From Planctomycetaceae bacterium (GTDB lineage Bacteria > Planctomycetota > Planctomycetia > Planctomycetales > Planctomycetaceae): a stretch of 6,301 nucleotides of DNA. Position numbers and translations under genes: made by a program. This document shows positions 5,217-6,301 of this stretch, one piece after another. The notes beneath the pieces are model-generated. The model was not told the origin of the DNA. It was given only the letters and a program-made list of their open reading frames with translations, and searched no databases. Location: contig WFOZ01000512.1 in assembly GCA_015487825.1 (NCBI GenBank), positions 1 through 6,301 on the forward strand, given 5' to 3'. Numbering within the stretch: the first letter of the stretch is position 1; every line of letters starts with the position of its first letter.

Positions 5217-6301
5217 ATGATGAACAGGCAGAAAATGCGTTTTTTTCGAATGATAAAAACAACAGCAGGAATCGTTTTTTTTTCATGGTTGACTGTGGTG
5301 TCCGGTTGTACGAAGCAGAATAATTCTGAACATTCATCCGGCCAACTCCAAGACCAGAAACAGGTTGTTTCCCCTGTCTTTGAGCGTTCTGCGTCCTTCG
5401 ATTCGCTTTCTATTATCTACGATAACAGTGAAAAAACGAAGATGCTTACAATATTGGAAACATTGGGAGGAGGCGTTGGTTTGTTCGATTATGATCGGGA
5501 TGGCTATCTTGATCTTCTTTTCCCAAGAGGGGGCCTGATTAAAAAGAGCGGTGTGACGGGGTTCCCTTCTCGGCTCGTTCGGCAGATATCCCGGGAACGG
5601 TTTGAAGATGTCAGTTCATCAGCGGGGATTGCAGAGGCGGTTTATTATTCTCATGGAGTAGCCTGTGGCGACTTTGATAACGATGGTTTTGTTGATGCAT
5701 TGGTCACGGGATACGGCGGCCTTGTGCTGTGGCATAATAATGGAGACGGGACTTTTTCAAATGAAGCTACTCTATCAAAACTGAATGATAAATTATGGAG
5801 TACCAGTGCAGCCTGGGGCGATTTCAATAATGATGGTTATCTGGATTTATACATAGCACATTATGCAGACTGGAGTGTAGAAAATAACCCTCCCTGTCAG
5901 GGACCTTCGGGAGAACCGGATGTCTGTGGGCCGCGTGTTTTTAATGGTCTGCATGATACTTTGTACGTTAATCAGGCAGATGGAACGTTTCAGGATAATT
6001 CTCAACGGGCCGGTATTACAGCAAGCCTGAAAGGTCTTGGCGTTCTTCTTGTTGATTTTGATCAGGATCGAGACATCGATATTTATGTCGCTAATGATAC
6101 TCAACCTAATCTGTTTTACGTAAACGACGGGCAGGGTAATTTTGAAGATCAGGCCATGATCAGTGGACTTGCTTTAGATGACATGGCCAATCCGAATGGC
6201 AGCATGGGGTTAACGGCAACGGATTTCAATCAGGATGGTCTGACTGATATTTTTGTGACCAATTATGAAGATGAAATGTACGGTCTTTATCGTAATGATG
6301 G
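5217..6301 (+). CDS. CRTAC1-family FG-GAP/VCBS repeat lipoprotein, 3' end missing
   Basis: The frame stays open to the right edge, giving 361 residues plus two bases. The N terminus is a type II signal peptide: a basic region (NRQKMRFFRMIK), a hydrophobic stretch (AGIVFFSWLTVV) and the lipobox VSGC with C31, followed by a Ser/Gln-rich linker. From about residue 84 come beta-propeller FG-GAP/VCBS repeats with calcium-binding loops at 91-99 (DYDRDGYLD), 152-160 (DFDNDGFVD), 202-210 (DFNNDGYLD), 280-288 (DFDQDRDID, with the usual glycine replaced) and 336-344 (DFNQDGLTD). The segment CGPRVFNGLHDTLYVNQADGTF (around 237-258) is typical of CRTAC1-type proteins, which often end in an ASPIC/UnbV domain; that part lies outside the window. 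It is likely a calcium-stabilised surface or periplasmic protein, ligand unknown. ATGs at 5217, 5220 and 5235 are all possible starts. It probably shares a transcript with the TPR gene. Confidence 0.9.
   Translation, partial: MMNRQKMRFFRMIKTTAGIVFFSWLTVVSGCTKQNNSEHSSGQLQDQKQVVSPVFERSASFDSLSIIYDNSEKTKMLTILETLGGGVGLFDYDRDGYLDLLFPRGGLIKKSGVTGFPSRLVRQISRERFEDVSSSAGIAEAVYYSHGVACGDFDNDGFVDALVTGYGGLVLWHNNGDGTFSNEATLSKLNDKLWSTSAAWGDFNNDGYLDLYIAHYADWSVENNPPCQGPSGEPDVCGPRVFNGLHDTLYVNQADGTFQDNSQRAGITASLKGLGVLLVDFDQDRDIDIYVANDTQPNLFYVNDGQGNFEDQAMISGLALDDMANPNGSMGLTATDFNQDGLTDIFVTNYEDEMYGLYRND
5275..5283 (+). repeat. Run of nine T inside the CRTAC1 signal-peptide codons
   Basis: A T9 tract encodes part of the hydrophobic core (V20-F21-F22-S23) of the lipoprotein signal peptide; a T7 tract lies nearby at 5240-5246. 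Losing one T brings a TGA two codons after the tract; gaining one leads to a TAA 16 codons downstream. Either would stop the protein before or close to the lipidated cysteine. Confidence 0.6.

Noticed and set aside
5847..6104. Minus-strand frame of 85 codons
   Set aside because: It is antisense to the FG-GAP repeats of the CRTAC1-type gene and shows no motif of its own.

Overview
The window looks like a piece of a planctomycete chromosome, probably order Planctomycetales. This rests on three gene types that are abundant and typical there: a DUF1559 protein (pseudopilin-like N terminus and an H-x9-DG motif), a TPR protein with one N-terminal membrane anchor, and a CRTAC1/FG-GAP-type secreted lipoprotein. 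Genus cannot be decided from the sequence. Base composition is moderate and similar across the genes, and no insertion sequence, CRISPR array, tRNA or rRNA is visible.

Left part (minus strand, 1-1652): a translation cluster, rpmE (type B, zinc-free ribosomal protein L31) followed by prfA (peptide chain release factor 1). A possible first few codons of prmC, the RF1 methyltransferase, lie at the left edge. Two hairpins sit between rpmE and prfA. One is followed by eight U and looks like an intrinsic terminator, but it ends only 37 nt before the prfA start codon, which suggests attenuation or partial readthrough.

Middle (1653-2060): a divergent intergenic region of about 400 bases with three inverted repeats and no gene. 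It must hold the promoters for rpmE (leftward) and the DUF1559 gene (rightward).

Right part (plus strand, 2061-6301): a DUF1559 pseudopilin-like gene with a strong Shine-Dalgarno and a very good intrinsic terminator, a small predicted lipoprotein of 111 aa, a 433-aa membrane-anchored TPR protein, and a CRTAC1/FG-GAP lipoprotein cut by the window edge after 361 residues. The last gene has no stop codon inside the window. All four products carry export or membrane-anchoring signals, so this half probably encodes envelope or periplasmic proteins. The TPR and CRTAC1 genes are 79 nt apart and may be co-transcribed; the first two appear to be separate units.

The most interesting structures are the attenuator-like hairpin before prfA, a nine-base T run inside the signal-peptide codons of the CRTAC1 lipoprotein (a possible slippage switch), two intergenic hairpins sharing the same arm sequences in swapped order, and a Cys/His cluster in the DUF1559 protein. 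Nothing here is clearly a new defence, mobile or RNA system.
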